DNA from: JADJLQ01 sp964396995
GTDB taxonomy: Bacteria; Bacteroidota; Bacteroidia; Chitinophagales; Saprospiraceae
DNA length: 15,390 bases
Direction of reading: 5' to 3'
Assembly: GCA_964396995.1 (NCBI GenBank)
Contig: CAYNIG010000094.1
Span: forward strand, 1 to 15,390
Part shown: piece after piece, positions 8,378 to 15,157 of the stretch
How the letters are laid out: each line of letters begins with the position of its first letter
How positions within the stretch are numbered: position 1 is the stretch's first letter
Position numbers and translations under genes: made by a program
Notes under the pieces: model-generated
Databases searched by the model: none
What the model was told of the DNA's origin: nothing
Seen by the model: only the letters and a program-made list of their open reading frames with translations

Positions 8378-8651
8378 ATTCTTGTTTTACCTATTGACTA
8401 ATGTCTGTTTCTACTTGTTTTGGATGGAGAGAATTCTTTTGTGCTTTTCAGAAATTAAAAAACTACGCCCTTGCAGGGCTATTGATCGATTCTTCTTTTT
8501 CCCAAGATCAAATTAATGATATTAATTTGATCTTGGCTGTAAAACCAAGCCCTTTCAGGGCTGTCAAAATAGGATTCTTTATGGTAGATTCTTCTTTTAC
8601 CTATTGACTAATGTCTGTTTCTACTTTGTTTTGGATGGAGAGAATTCTTTT
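8378..8651. repeat. Nested repeat array: direct repeats around hairpins and a palindrome
   Basis: This gap region (8182-8759) has no convincing gene. Two long direct repeats lie at 8378-8440 and 8588-8651; they differ by one substitution and one inserted T (the shared core reads ctattgactaatgtctg and ends ggatggagagaattctttt). Between them two 14-base copies of gccctt(g/t)cagggct lie in the same orientation at 8467-8480 and 8549-8562; each folds into a short GC hairpin. Centred between those is the perfect palindrome at 8502-8536. The layout resembles a REP/BIME-type or MITE-like intergenic element. No transposase gene is present. The stretch 8182-8377 shows nothing recognisable. Confidence 0.85.
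8502..8536. repeat. Perfect 16-bp inverted repeat with 3-base loop
   Basis: The arms ccaagatcaaattaat (8502-8517) and attaatttgatcttgg (8521-8536) are exact reverse complements around the loop gat. Neither strand shows a T-run straight after the hairpin, so it is not a standard intrinsic terminator. It could be an RNA hairpin, a cruciform-forming site or a dimeric-protein binding site. Confidence 0.95.
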
Positions 8652-8716
8652 CACATTGTCCATCTCCTTTATTTTTGGTGATCCTCAAATTTTCAAATTT
8701 CGTGCATTTAGCCATA

Positions 8717-8731
8717 CCCATTTTAAATGGG
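8717..8731 (-). terminator. Possible hairpin terminator downstream of argF'
   Basis: The sequence cccattttaaatggg forms a 7-base stem with a 1-base centre (or 6 bases with a 3-base loop). It lies 29 bases beyond the argF' stop on that gene's 3' side. No long T-run follows on the minus strand, so a terminator role is tentative; it may instead be one more element of the neighbouring repeat region. Confidence 0.3.
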
Positions 8732-8759
8732 ATACAAATCTTAAACAGATAAATCAAAC

Positions 8760-9701
8760 TCAGAATAACTCTTTTATCACCGTTTGAGCAGCGGTGATCC
8801 TGTTCTTTGCTTGTTTTAATACTAATGAATAATCACTATCCAGCACCTCGTCGGCTATTTCAAGATTCCTGCGTGTGGGCAGGCAATGCATAAAATAGCC
8901 ACCATCGGTCAATTTCATTTTTTTATCAGTAATAAGCCAGGAGCTATCTGCGGTCAGGATTTTTCCATAGTCGTGATATGCACTCCAGTTTTTAGCATAT
9001 ACAAAATCAGCTCCTTCAAAGGCTTTATCCTGATGGTATTCTATTTTAGCACCCCTGGTAAACTTAGTATCCAATTCATAGCCAGCCGGATGAGTAATCA
9101 CCAAATCGTAGTCATAACCAAGCGCCCATTGGGCAAAACTATTCGACACAGCCTGTGGTAAGGACCGTATATGCGGGGCCCAGGTAAGCACTACTTTAGT
9201 TTTATTTCTATCTTTTTTCCGGTGTTGCTCCATCGTGATGATATCAGCAAAGGATTGACATGGATGCAGGGTAGATGATTCGAGATTAATAATGGGTACC
9301 GAAGCATATTTGCAAAACTGGTTCATCACTATCTCTTTATAGTCTGCCTCTTTATCAGTCAGTGTAGGAAATGAACGAATAGCCAACATATCCACCATTT
9401 GCGACATTACTGCCGCTGCTTCTTTTACATGTTCGGCACGATCCAGATTCATTACGGCTCCATCTTCAAACTCTATCTTCCAGCCCTGATCGGCATTCAT
9501 ACTGATCACTTGCATACCCAGGCGGTAAGCGGCTTGCTGGGTGCTCATGCGGGTGCGAAGACTGGGATTAAAAAAAATCAATCCAATGGTTTTGTGCCGG
9601 CCCAGGGTTTCGTATTTCCAAGGGTGGTTTATGATGTCGAGTGCACTTTCCAAAAATTTTTCCTTATCCTCTACATCTTCCAATGAAATAAAATGCTTCA
9701 T
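8760..9701 (-). CDS. argF': N-acyl-ornithine carbamoyltransferase (ArgF')
   Basis: This enzyme transfers the carbamoyl group of carbamoyl phosphate to an N-acylated ornithine in arginine biosynthesis, in the cytosol. The 313-residue sequence carries the transcarbamylase signatures: the carbamoyl-phosphate loop NPSLRTR (45-51), the motif HPCQSFAD in the centre, and HCLPTRRN near the C-terminus. Blocks such as WAPHIRSLPQAVSNSFAQWA and EGADFVYAKNWSAY match the AOTCase/SOTCase (ArgF') branch, not ordinary ornithine or aspartate transcarbamylases. In the loop NLDRAEH (85-91), the position that is Pro90 in Bacteroides fragilis SOTCase and Glu92 in Xanthomonas AOTCase aligns to Ala89 here, so acetyl versus succinyl preference is open. 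The gene follows argD in the same direction with an 81-base gap and is probably co-transcribed. Confidence 0.93.
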   Translation of the reverse strand: MKHFISLEDVEDKEKFLESALDIINHPWKYETLGRHKTIGLIFFNPSLRTRMSTQQAAYRLGMQVISMNADQGWKIEFEDGAVMNLDRAEHVKEAAAVMSQMVDMLAIRSFPTLTDKEADYKEIVMNQFCKYASVPIINLESSTLHPCQSFADIITMEQHRKKDRNKTKVVLTWAPHIRSLPQAVSNSFAQWALGYDYDLVITHPAGYELDTKFTRGAKIEYHQDKAFEGADFVYAKNWSAYHDYGKILTADSSWLITDKKMKLTDGGYFMHCLPTRRNLEIADEVLDSDYSLVLKQAKNRITAAQTVIKELF

Positions 9702-9754
9702 ATATCCGGTTACTGGTGAAATGGTTATTGGTAAAATAGATTTGTTTTTAAATT

Positions 9755-9779
9755 GTAATTCGTAATTGGTAATTCGTAA
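9755..9779. repeat. Short tandem repeat between argD and argF'
   Basis: Two exact copies of gtaattcgtaa lie at 9755-9765 and 9769-9779, separated by ttg, giving a 14-base period. The repeat sits in the 81-base argD-argF' gap, directly after the argD stop on the minus strand. It may be a simple satellite; a regulatory role is possible but unsupported. Confidence 0.6.
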
Positions 9780-9782
9780 ATT

Positions 9783-10958
9783 TTACCTTGCTTTCACCGG
9801 TCTATACCCCGGCGTTCTATCCGAAATGGATCTCAGAACAGATCGTATTTTTTCGGTCAATTGATCTACCTGATCTACCGTAATATTTAATGGAGGCAAT
9901 AATCGCAATACATTTGGATTGGATGCCGATCCGGTAAACACCCGCTCTTTAAATACCAGTGATTTTCGTAATTCGGCAATGCTGTTTTCAAATTCAACGC
10001 CTACCATCAATCCTTTGCCTCTTACTTCTTTTACTTCCGGCAAATGAGTCATTTCTGCCATTAGGTATTCGCCTACCTGGGCAGCGTGGCTGATCAGATC
10101 ATCATCTTCCAATACTTCGAGCACAGCCAGAGCAGCAGCACAAGCAAGGTGCGAACCTCCGAATGTAGTGCCCAGCAAACCATGCTTTGGTTTGAATTCC
10201 GGTGATATTAATACCCCACCTATAGGAAAGCCATTGCCCATTCCTTTAGCCACCGTAATGATATCCGGTTTTATCCCTTCATGATATTGAAAAGCAAAAA
10301 ACTTTCCACTTCGGCCATACCCGCTTTGTATTTCATCCAAAATCAATACGGTCTTTGTTTTTTTACATGCTTCTTGCAAAGCGGTCAAAAACTCCGCACC
10401 GGGTATGTAAATGCCACCTATACCTTGAATCCCTTCGATAATGGCACAGGCATATTCTTCGGTATTCAATGCTTGCTCTACAGCTTCGATATCATTCAAT
10501 TCACAAAATGTAACATCAAATGTTTTATTTATTTCAGCTTTTATTTTGGGATCATCTGTAGTATTACATGCAGCAGAGGTACGACCATGAAAACTTTTTT
10601 TAAAAGCCAATACTTTTTTTCTGCCATTTTGAAAAGACGAAAGCTTGATGGCATTTTCATTTGCTTCAGCACCGCTATTGATCAGGAATAGTTGATAATC
10701 TTCGCAGTTACTGAGCTTACCTAGTTTGTCTGCCAGTTCTTTTTGCAAGGAATTGATTACACTATTTGAATAAAATCCAATCTTTTGTACTTGTTTGGTT
10801 ATACGCTGTACATAATGGGGATGGGCATGGCCTATAGAAATCACCGCATGGCCACCATAAAAATCAAGATATTCTATTCCTTTTTGATCATATACATACG
10901 ATCCTCTGCCTCTCACCGGCTCTATTTCATAAAGAGGATATACATCAAATAATTTCAT
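9783..10958 (-). CDS. argD: Acetyl/succinyl-ornithine aminotransferase (ArgD), PLP-dependent
   Basis: A class III aminotransferase of 391 residues, the usual ArgD length. It should convert N-acyl-glutamate semialdehyde to N-acyl-ornithine with glutamate as amino donor, feeding the carbamoyltransferase encoded downstream. Visible features are LDFYGGHAVISIGHAHP (31-47), the phosphate-binding NSGAEANENAIK (94-105), FHGRT (123-127), the PLP-ring aspartate in LDEIQSGYGRSGKF (Asp208) and the Schiff-base lysine in VAKGMGNGFPIGG (Lys238). The glutamate block reads IIEGIQGIGG, where the common form is EPIQGEGG; several Bacteroidota sequences are like this. It heads the argD-argF' pair. The 342-base upstream gap contains an inverted repeat at 11008-11025 that could be an operator. 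GABA or other omega-aminotransferase activity is less likely given the neighbour. Confidence 0.92.
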   Translation of the reverse strand: MKLFDVYPLYEIEPVRGRGSYVYDQKGIEYLDFYGGHAVISIGHAHPHYVQRITKQVQKIGFYSNSVINSLQKELADKLGKLSNCEDYQLFLINSGAEANENAIKLSSFQNGRKKVLAFKKSFHGRTSAACNTTDDPKIKAEINKTFDVTFCELNDIEAVEQALNTEEYACAIIEGIQGIGGIYIPGAEFLTALQEACKKTKTVLILDEIQSGYGRSGKFFAFQYHEGIKPDIITVAKGMGNGFPIGGVLISPEFKPKHGLLGTTFGGSHLACAAALAVLEVLEDDDLISHAAQVGEYLMAEMTHLPEVKEVRGKGLMVGVEFENSIAELRKSLVFKERVFTGSASNPNVLRLLPPLNITVDQVDQLTEKIRSVLRSISDRTPGYRPVKAR

Positions 10959-11007
10959 GGGGCGAAGATAGAGAGTAGCTTGGACTTTGATTATTGAAAA
11001 AAAAATG

Positions 11008-11025
11008 AACTTTTGGCAAAAAGTT
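11008..11025. promoter_or_regulatory. Inverted repeat upstream of argD
   Basis: The arms aactttt (11008-11014) and aaaagtt (11019-11025) pair perfectly around ggca, 50 bases before the argD start. It could be a repressor site or just AT-rich symmetry. It does not convincingly match a known ARG box. Confidence 0.25.
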
Positions 11026-11121
11026 TAAATAGGACAGCTTAAAAACAGAGAAAAAGATAATCTGGTAGATCTTATTTATGATGAATTGAAATAACCAAAC
11101 TATTCAATTGATGGAAGAAGA

Positions 11122-11287
11122 AAGCTGAATAATCCACGTTTACCATTTTCAGCTAATTCTCATTTCAAGTCGAATTTATTCCAGTAGAATTGGATTAAAT
11201 TGCAGAGCTCTTGCAGTTTTGGATGATAATACCTATGTTTGGATAGGTACACACTTGGAATACAGTCAACAAATGATCAGGTTTTAA
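11122..11287 (+). pseudogene. Frameshifted remnant of a RelE/ParE-like toxin gene
   Basis: The plus strand here encodes the C-terminal half of a RelE/ParE-family toxin split over two frames. One frame (from 11122) reads KLNNPRLPFSANSHFKSNLFQ and then hits a stop at 11185; it resembles the 'NP-HPSL-FK' segment of the family. The other frame (about 11162-11287) reads YSSRIGLNCRALAVL, then DDNTYVWIGTHLEY, and ends in TAA at 11285; this resembles the family's 'R-GLNYRALGV ... WIGTH-EYD' C-terminus. Upstream to 11041 only broken frames remain, with no start and no partner antitoxin. So the gene is decayed by at least one frameshift and an N-terminal loss. The family match is by memory of its typical C-terminus, not by search. 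The rest of the 10959-11300 gap shows nothing else clear. Confidence 0.6.
11211..11241 (+). promoter_or_regulatory. Possible Bacteroidota-type promoter for the amidohydrolase gene
   Basis: TTG at 11211-11213 and TATGTTTG at 11234-11241 are separated by 20 bases, matching the Bacteroidota consensus TTG-N19-21-TAnnTTTG. The predicted start of transcription would be near 11248, about 50 bases before the ATG at 11301. The caveat is that the motif lies inside the decayed toxin gene, where the same bases encode conserved residues (TYVW), so the match may be coincidental. Confidence 0.35.
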
Positions 11288-11300
11288 TTTTTTTATCAAC

Positions 11301-12491
11301 ATGCCGTTATTCAAAGCTCCTTTACTATTTACTTCCTCTGACGCAGGCATCTTACAAGATCATATGATCAGGACCGATGATCAAGGTACCATACTGACTA
11401 TAGATCATGCTTCCAGATTTAATATCACTGACGAAAAACCGGTAGAAACTACCGGCATCATTATCCCGGGCATGATCAATGCACACTGTCACCTGGAGCT
11501 TTCTCATATGAAAGGTATGATCCCTACCGGTACAGGATTGGTAGAATTCATCAGGCAAATCATTACGCGCCGCAACGCCGATATGCCCATCATTAAAAAA
11601 GCAGTAGCTGACGCTGTAGCCGAAATGAAAAGAAATGGAATAGTGGCCGTCGGCGATATCAGCAATGTGACCGATTCATTCGGTGAAAAAGAAAAAGGAG
11701 AATTATACTACCACAGTTTTATTGAAGCATTTGATCTGATGCAAAATGACAAAACAAAAGATGAATTTGAAAAATCAAAGAAAGTGTATGATGCACTCGA
11801 CGCAAACAATAGAAATAAAAAAGCATTAGTGCCGCATGCACCTTATTCAGTATCTGATCAATTATATAAAATGCTTTATGATGCTCGCGATGTATTGGTC
11901 ACAACCAGTATACACCATCAGGAGACCGAAGCGGAAAATAAATTTATATCAGATCGCACGGGAGCATTAGTAGATTTTTTTGAGGGATTTGGATTATCTC
12001 TTGCATCGTATATCCCTACCGGAGGATTGGCATCATCGCGAGTGATAGAACACATGGCCCCGGATCAAAAGACTTTGTTGGTACACAATACCATGAGTAC
12101 CATGGATGACATAAGAAATATTGAATCCTGGAATCAACAGGTATATTGGGTCACTTGCCCCAATGCTAATCTGTACATAGAAAATCGATTACCCATATAC
12201 CAAAACTGGCTCGATACTAATGCGAAATTATGCATCGGCACCGATAGCCTGGCGTCCAATTGGCAGCTGAGTATATTGGAAGAAATGATCACAGTACATA
12301 AATTTCAATCTTCTGTGCCAACACCAGAACTGATCCGGTGGGCTACTATAAATGGGGCTATTGCTTTAGGCTTTGAGCGTGATCTAGGGTCTATAGAAGT
12401 GGGCAAAACACCCGGGCTGGTGGCTATTGAAGGTTTTGACTTAGCAAAAAATCGATTCGAAACAGGAAATAGGGCAAGGAGGCTGGTTTGA
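11301..12491 (+). CDS. Amidohydrolase, nucleoside deaminase-like (possible aminodeoxyfutalosine deaminase)
   Basis: A 396-residue metal-dependent deaminase of the ATZ/TRZ/SAH-deaminase group in the amidohydrolase superfamily. An N-terminal beta-sandwich piece leads into PGMINAHCHLELSH, where His62 and His64 bind the metal. PHAPYSVS carries His179. HHQE gives the metal ligand His205 and probable proton-shuttle Glu208. LLVHNT carries His262, and CIGTDSLASN carries the metal-binding Asp315. This set matches the layout of the Thermotoga SAH/MTA deaminase TM0936, so deamination of an adenine-type nucleoside is the likely reaction. In Bacteroidota that use the futalosine menaquinone route, a relative (MqnX) deaminates aminodeoxyfutalosine, and that is a reasonable candidate role; no other menaquinone gene is in the window. 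It stands alone on the plus strand and converges with the endonuclease III gene across 131 AT-rich bases in which nothing was recognised. Confidence 0.85.
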   Translation: MPLFKAPLLFTSSDAGILQDHMIRTDDQGTILTIDHASRFNITDEKPVETTGIIIPGMINAHCHLELSHMKGMIPTGTGLVEFIRQIITRRNADMPIIKKAVADAVAEMKRNGIVAVGDISNVTDSFGEKEKGELYYHSFIEAFDLMQNDKTKDEFEKSKKVYDALDANNRNKKALVPHAPYSVSDQLYKMLYDARDVLVTTSIHHQETEAENKFISDRTGALVDFFEGFGLSLASYIPTGGLASSRVIEHMAPDQKTLLVHNTMSTMDDIRNIESWNQQVYWVTCPNANLYIENRLPIYQNWLDTNAKLCIGTDSLASNWQLSILEEMITVHKFQSSVPTPELIRWATINGAIALGFERDLGSIEVGKTPGLVAIEGFDLAKNRFETGNRARRLV

Positions 12492-12622
12492 TACTTTCTG
12501 TAGAGGTTATTTATACTTATAATTTCATACATATCAGATTTTAAAATATTGGATATCAATTAATTAATTAAACAAATTTAGGATATTATTTTATGAAAAT
12601 GATCGCATATTTTTTACACCCT

Positions 12623-13255
12623 TCATTTCTTCATTTGATAAAACGCACACACTTTATTCATCATACATTCCTCGCATTTGGGTTTTTGAGGTCGGCATAT
12701 TTCCCTTCCTAAAAAAGAAAGTCCCATACCCACATGGCCCCAATCTTTTTGTGGAAAAATTTCCATGAGTTGACTTTCCATTTTTTCCGGATTGGTACCA
12801 GAAACTATACCCAGTCTGGGGGCTACTCGTACTACGTGTAAATCAACGATCACTCCTTCCGGCTGAGAATTGGCTGCATGTTTGATTACATTAGCTGATT
12901 TTCTCCCGATGCCCGGCAGCTGAATCATTTTTTCCAATGTAAGTGGAATGTTTTTATCGCTTTTTATTGTTTTAGCAATTTTTAGTAACCATTTCGTTTT
13001 ATTTCGATAGTTTACTATTCCTTTCACCAACGGCAATAAGTCTTCTTCTTTTGCCTTGCTTAATGATTTCATATCCGGAAAAGCCTTGAAAAGTTCCGGT
13101 GCTTTCTCGTTTATTCTTCTATCTGAATCTCGGGCTGCAAGTATGGTCATCACCAACATCTCATAGATGGAATTATAATTTAATGGATGTTTTCGCCCAT
13201 GGTATTTTTTGAGCAATGGTTTTAACTCTTTTGTCCAATCTATTTTTGAAGCCAT
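12623..13255 (-). CDS. nth: Endonuclease III-like DNA glycosylase/AP lyase (HhH-GPD, 4Fe-4S)
   Basis: A 210-residue base-excision-repair enzyme of the Nth family. The helix-hairpin-helix LPGIGRKSANVI (113-124) contains the catalytic Lys119; the catalytic aspartate is Asp138 in VDLHVVRVAPRLG. The iron-sulfur cluster ligands are Cys187, Cys194, Cys197 and Cys203 with the exact C-x6-C-x2-C-x5-C spacing. Length equals that of E. coli Nth (211). One difference is the early motif: where E. coli has LLSAQATD, this protein has ILAARDSD, lacking the glutamine that helps fill the space left by the flipped base. It may therefore belong to a sister subfamily with altered damage preference, so the nth symbol is by family only. 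It lies 75 bases after the serine hydrolase gene on the same strand; no shared function is evident. Confidence 0.9.
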   Translation of the reverse strand: MASKIDWTKELKPLLKKYHGRKHPLNYNSIYEMLVMTILAARDSDRRINEKAPELFKAFPDMKSLSKAKEEDLLPLVKGIVNYRNKTKWLLKIAKTIKSDKNIPLTLEKMIQLPGIGRKSANVIKHAANSQPEGVIVDLHVVRVAPRLGIVSGTNPEKMESQLMEIFPQKDWGHVGMGLSFLGREICRPQKPKCEECMMNKVCAFYQMKK

Positions 13256-13330
13256 TTAATAAAATTATGGCTTTTATAAAAGTACGATTTGGTTTTCCAA
13301 TCCTTTTACTATTTCAGAGACATAACGCCA

Positions 13331-14800
13331 TTAATTATTCACTGCTTCTAAAAGTAATTTGTAAGCAGCCTCCAGCGTTTCCTGGCCTTTAGCAGAACCC
13401 TTGAAATGCCCAAGTCTGACGATGACTAAATGATGAGAAGGTATTATAGTCACCGACTGGCCACCTGCACCCAACATCATATACGATTCTTTAGGAATGG
13501 GCAATTTTCCATCGCCATTAATCCAGAATAAACCACCGTATATAGGTCTGCCATCCTCTTTCCATGGTTTGGCTACAGTGCTTACAAACTGGGTAAAGCC
13601 CACCGGTAATATTCTCTTTCCATTCCATATACCGTCTTGCAGATAAAGATTACCCAGACGAGACCAATCCCGTGCAGAGGCAAATTCATAACCCTGAGTA
13701 AGAAAATTGCCGTATGGATCCGTCTCCATCACCATGGTACGAATTCCAATTTTATCAAATAGTGCTTTTTGCGGAAAACTATGATAGTTATACTTGAGTT
13801 TTTCGATTCCCAATCGGTTGAGGTAGTTGATCAGTACAGGATCAGAGTTTCGATACCTGCCTACTGTATTGGGTTGCCATTGCTGAGGTAAGTTGGCAGC
13901 ATATTGAAATGAATTCACTCCACCCGTATACAAATACAGATGATCGGGATACCCGAGAGTAGCATCATAGTCCGGGTCCTGAGGAGCACGACAATACAAG
14001 CCACTCGACATATGCATGATGTCTGATATTCTGATTTTAGACCGGGGATCTCCTTTGGATTGCCATTCCGGGATAGGGGCATATTGATCTAGTGTATATA
14101 CTTTTCTTTGAATCAATATACCCATGATGGTAGCTGATAAACTCTTACCCATAGACCATGATTCGAGCGGAGTGGATTGGGTGATTCCATCTGCATATCG
14201 CTCTCCTACGATGTGTCCTTTATAGGTTACTACAAAAGCGGCAGTATGAGCATCCGGTGAGCTGAAGGCCGCCTCTACAGCTTCATTTACTTTATCCATA
14301 TTCAATCCCTTTGGTGTGTTCTTGTCCGGCAATACATCACCCATAGGCCATGGGGTCTTATCTGCAGCAGGTAAATTTTTTGATACTTTTAAAGGATTGT
14401 AATACAAAGCTACTTTGTTTTCAGGAAGCGTTACACATCCCTGATCTCCTGTATAGATTGCTTTTCGCACTATACCAGACGGAGAGACCACGGTAACTGA
14501 TTTTTCATTGAAATCTACTTTAGGGATACTCAGGTTAGCACGTTGGGCATAAGGAGCGGTAAAGTATCCCACATGTTCTGCCGCAAAATCAGGTTCTAAT
14601 CCGGTGATGAAAACAGCTGAGCAAATCACTTTGGCATAGCCGGAAGCGTGATGAGATAGTGGATCACCGGGAGGCTGGGTATAAGGGGTATTTAGCCGGA
14701 GCTTGGAAGCTCGTTCGAGCATCATGGCTTTGGGGTCGGATTGGGAATATGAGTAGAGGGCGGTGATAATGGTAGAGAGGAAGAGAGTAAGCCGGAGCAT
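13331..14800 (-). CDS. Exported serine hydrolase, beta-lactamase class C / penicillin-binding fold
   Basis: A 489-residue secreted or periplasmic hydrolase. The N-terminus MLRLTLFLSTIITALYSYSQ is a typical signal peptide with cleavage likely near residue 20-21; there is no lipobox cysteine. A family-specific lead domain (~25-160) with two cysteines (Cys60 and Cys122) precedes the catalytic domain. The nucleophile motif S-x-x-K is SMGK (Ser216, Lys219) in ESWSMGKSLSATIMG; the tyrosine motif Y-x-N is YRN (Tyr316, Asn318); the third-motif region is probably GAGGQS near residue 443, not KTG. This pattern fits class C-like esterases and amide hydrolases (6-aminohexanoate-dimer hydrolase type) better than true beta-lactamases. 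The substrate is unknown. The 5' gap of 357 bases separates it from the polymerase fragment. Confidence 0.88.
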   Translation of the reverse strand: MLRLTLFLSTIITALYSYSQSDPKAMMLERASKLRLNTPYTQPPGDPLSHHASGYAKVICSAVFITGLEPDFAAEHVGYFTAPYAQRANLSIPKVDFNEKSVTVVSPSGIVRKAIYTGDQGCVTLPENKVALYYNPLKVSKNLPAADKTPWPMGDVLPDKNTPKGLNMDKVNEAVEAAFSSPDAHTAAFVVTYKGHIVGERYADGITQSTPLESWSMGKSLSATIMGILIQRKVYTLDQYAPIPEWQSKGDPRSKIRISDIMHMSSGLYCRAPQDPDYDATLGYPDHLYLYTGGVNSFQYAANLPQQWQPNTVGRYRNSDPVLINYLNRLGIEKLKYNYHSFPQKALFDKIGIRTMVMETDPYGNFLTQGYEFASARDWSRLGNLYLQDGIWNGKRILPVGFTQFVSTVAKPWKEDGRPIYGGLFWINGDGKLPIPKESYMMLGAGGQSVTIIPSHHLVIVRLGHFKGSAKGQETLEAAYKLLLEAVNN

Positions 14801-15157
14801 TGGTTAATTTTTTTTATTGGTATTGAATATACTGTGAATTTCTAAATTATTTTTTCACAATTGCAGGTATCAAAATAGCATGATAAATTACTGACCCATA
14901 AAAACACATCCACCACATTTCAAGATATTCTTCGGATAATTTTGTCATTTTGTATTGAAAAACATTCTTGCCAATTGTTTTGGAGCTAACTTGAATAAAT
15001 AAATTAATTGAGGTCTTGGTTTATAAAATAAGCTACATCCTCTTCCCGCGAAGAAGTCAAAAGCTATCCCGCACCTATCTTACGCACAAATTTGACTTCT
15101 GCTATACGCACGCGTCAGCCAGATTGTACATCGTAAAATTGTCCGTTGTACATTGCG
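14801..15157. other. Gene-free gap with one long-looped inverted repeat
   Basis: No gene is supported in this 357-base stretch. It presumably holds the promoter of the serine hydrolase gene at its left end, but only an imperfect match (TATTTTG on the minus strand near 14870) was found. The right part, about 15040-15157, is richer in GC and contains perfect 10-base arms agaagtcaaa (15052-15061) and tttgacttct (15091-15100) separated by 29 bases, lying 3' of the partial polymerase gene. These could form a hairpin at the end of that transcript. Confidence 0.5.

Noticed and set aside
8401..8607. Open frame of 68 codons through the nested repeat
   Set aside because: It runs through the direct repeat and the palindrome, and its composition follows those repeats, not a protein.
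8378..8651. Direct repeats as attachment sites or target duplications of an insertion sequence
   Set aside because: The repeats are too long for a target duplication, enclose only ~150 bases, and no transposase or integrase gene is present.
8378..8651. CRISPR-like array
   Set aside because: There are only two outer copies, they are ~64 bases long, and the intervening DNA is itself palindromic; no cas genes are present.
10281..10691. Plus-strand open frame of 136 codons
   Set aside because: It is antisense to argD, whose catalytic motifs are intact; the translation looks like a random hydrophobic/cysteine-rich shadow.
13331..14800. Antibiotic-resistance beta-lactamase
   Set aside because: The S-x-x-K and Y-x-N motifs are present, but the third motif is not KTG and the lead domain resembles general serine hydrolases, so resistance is not supported.
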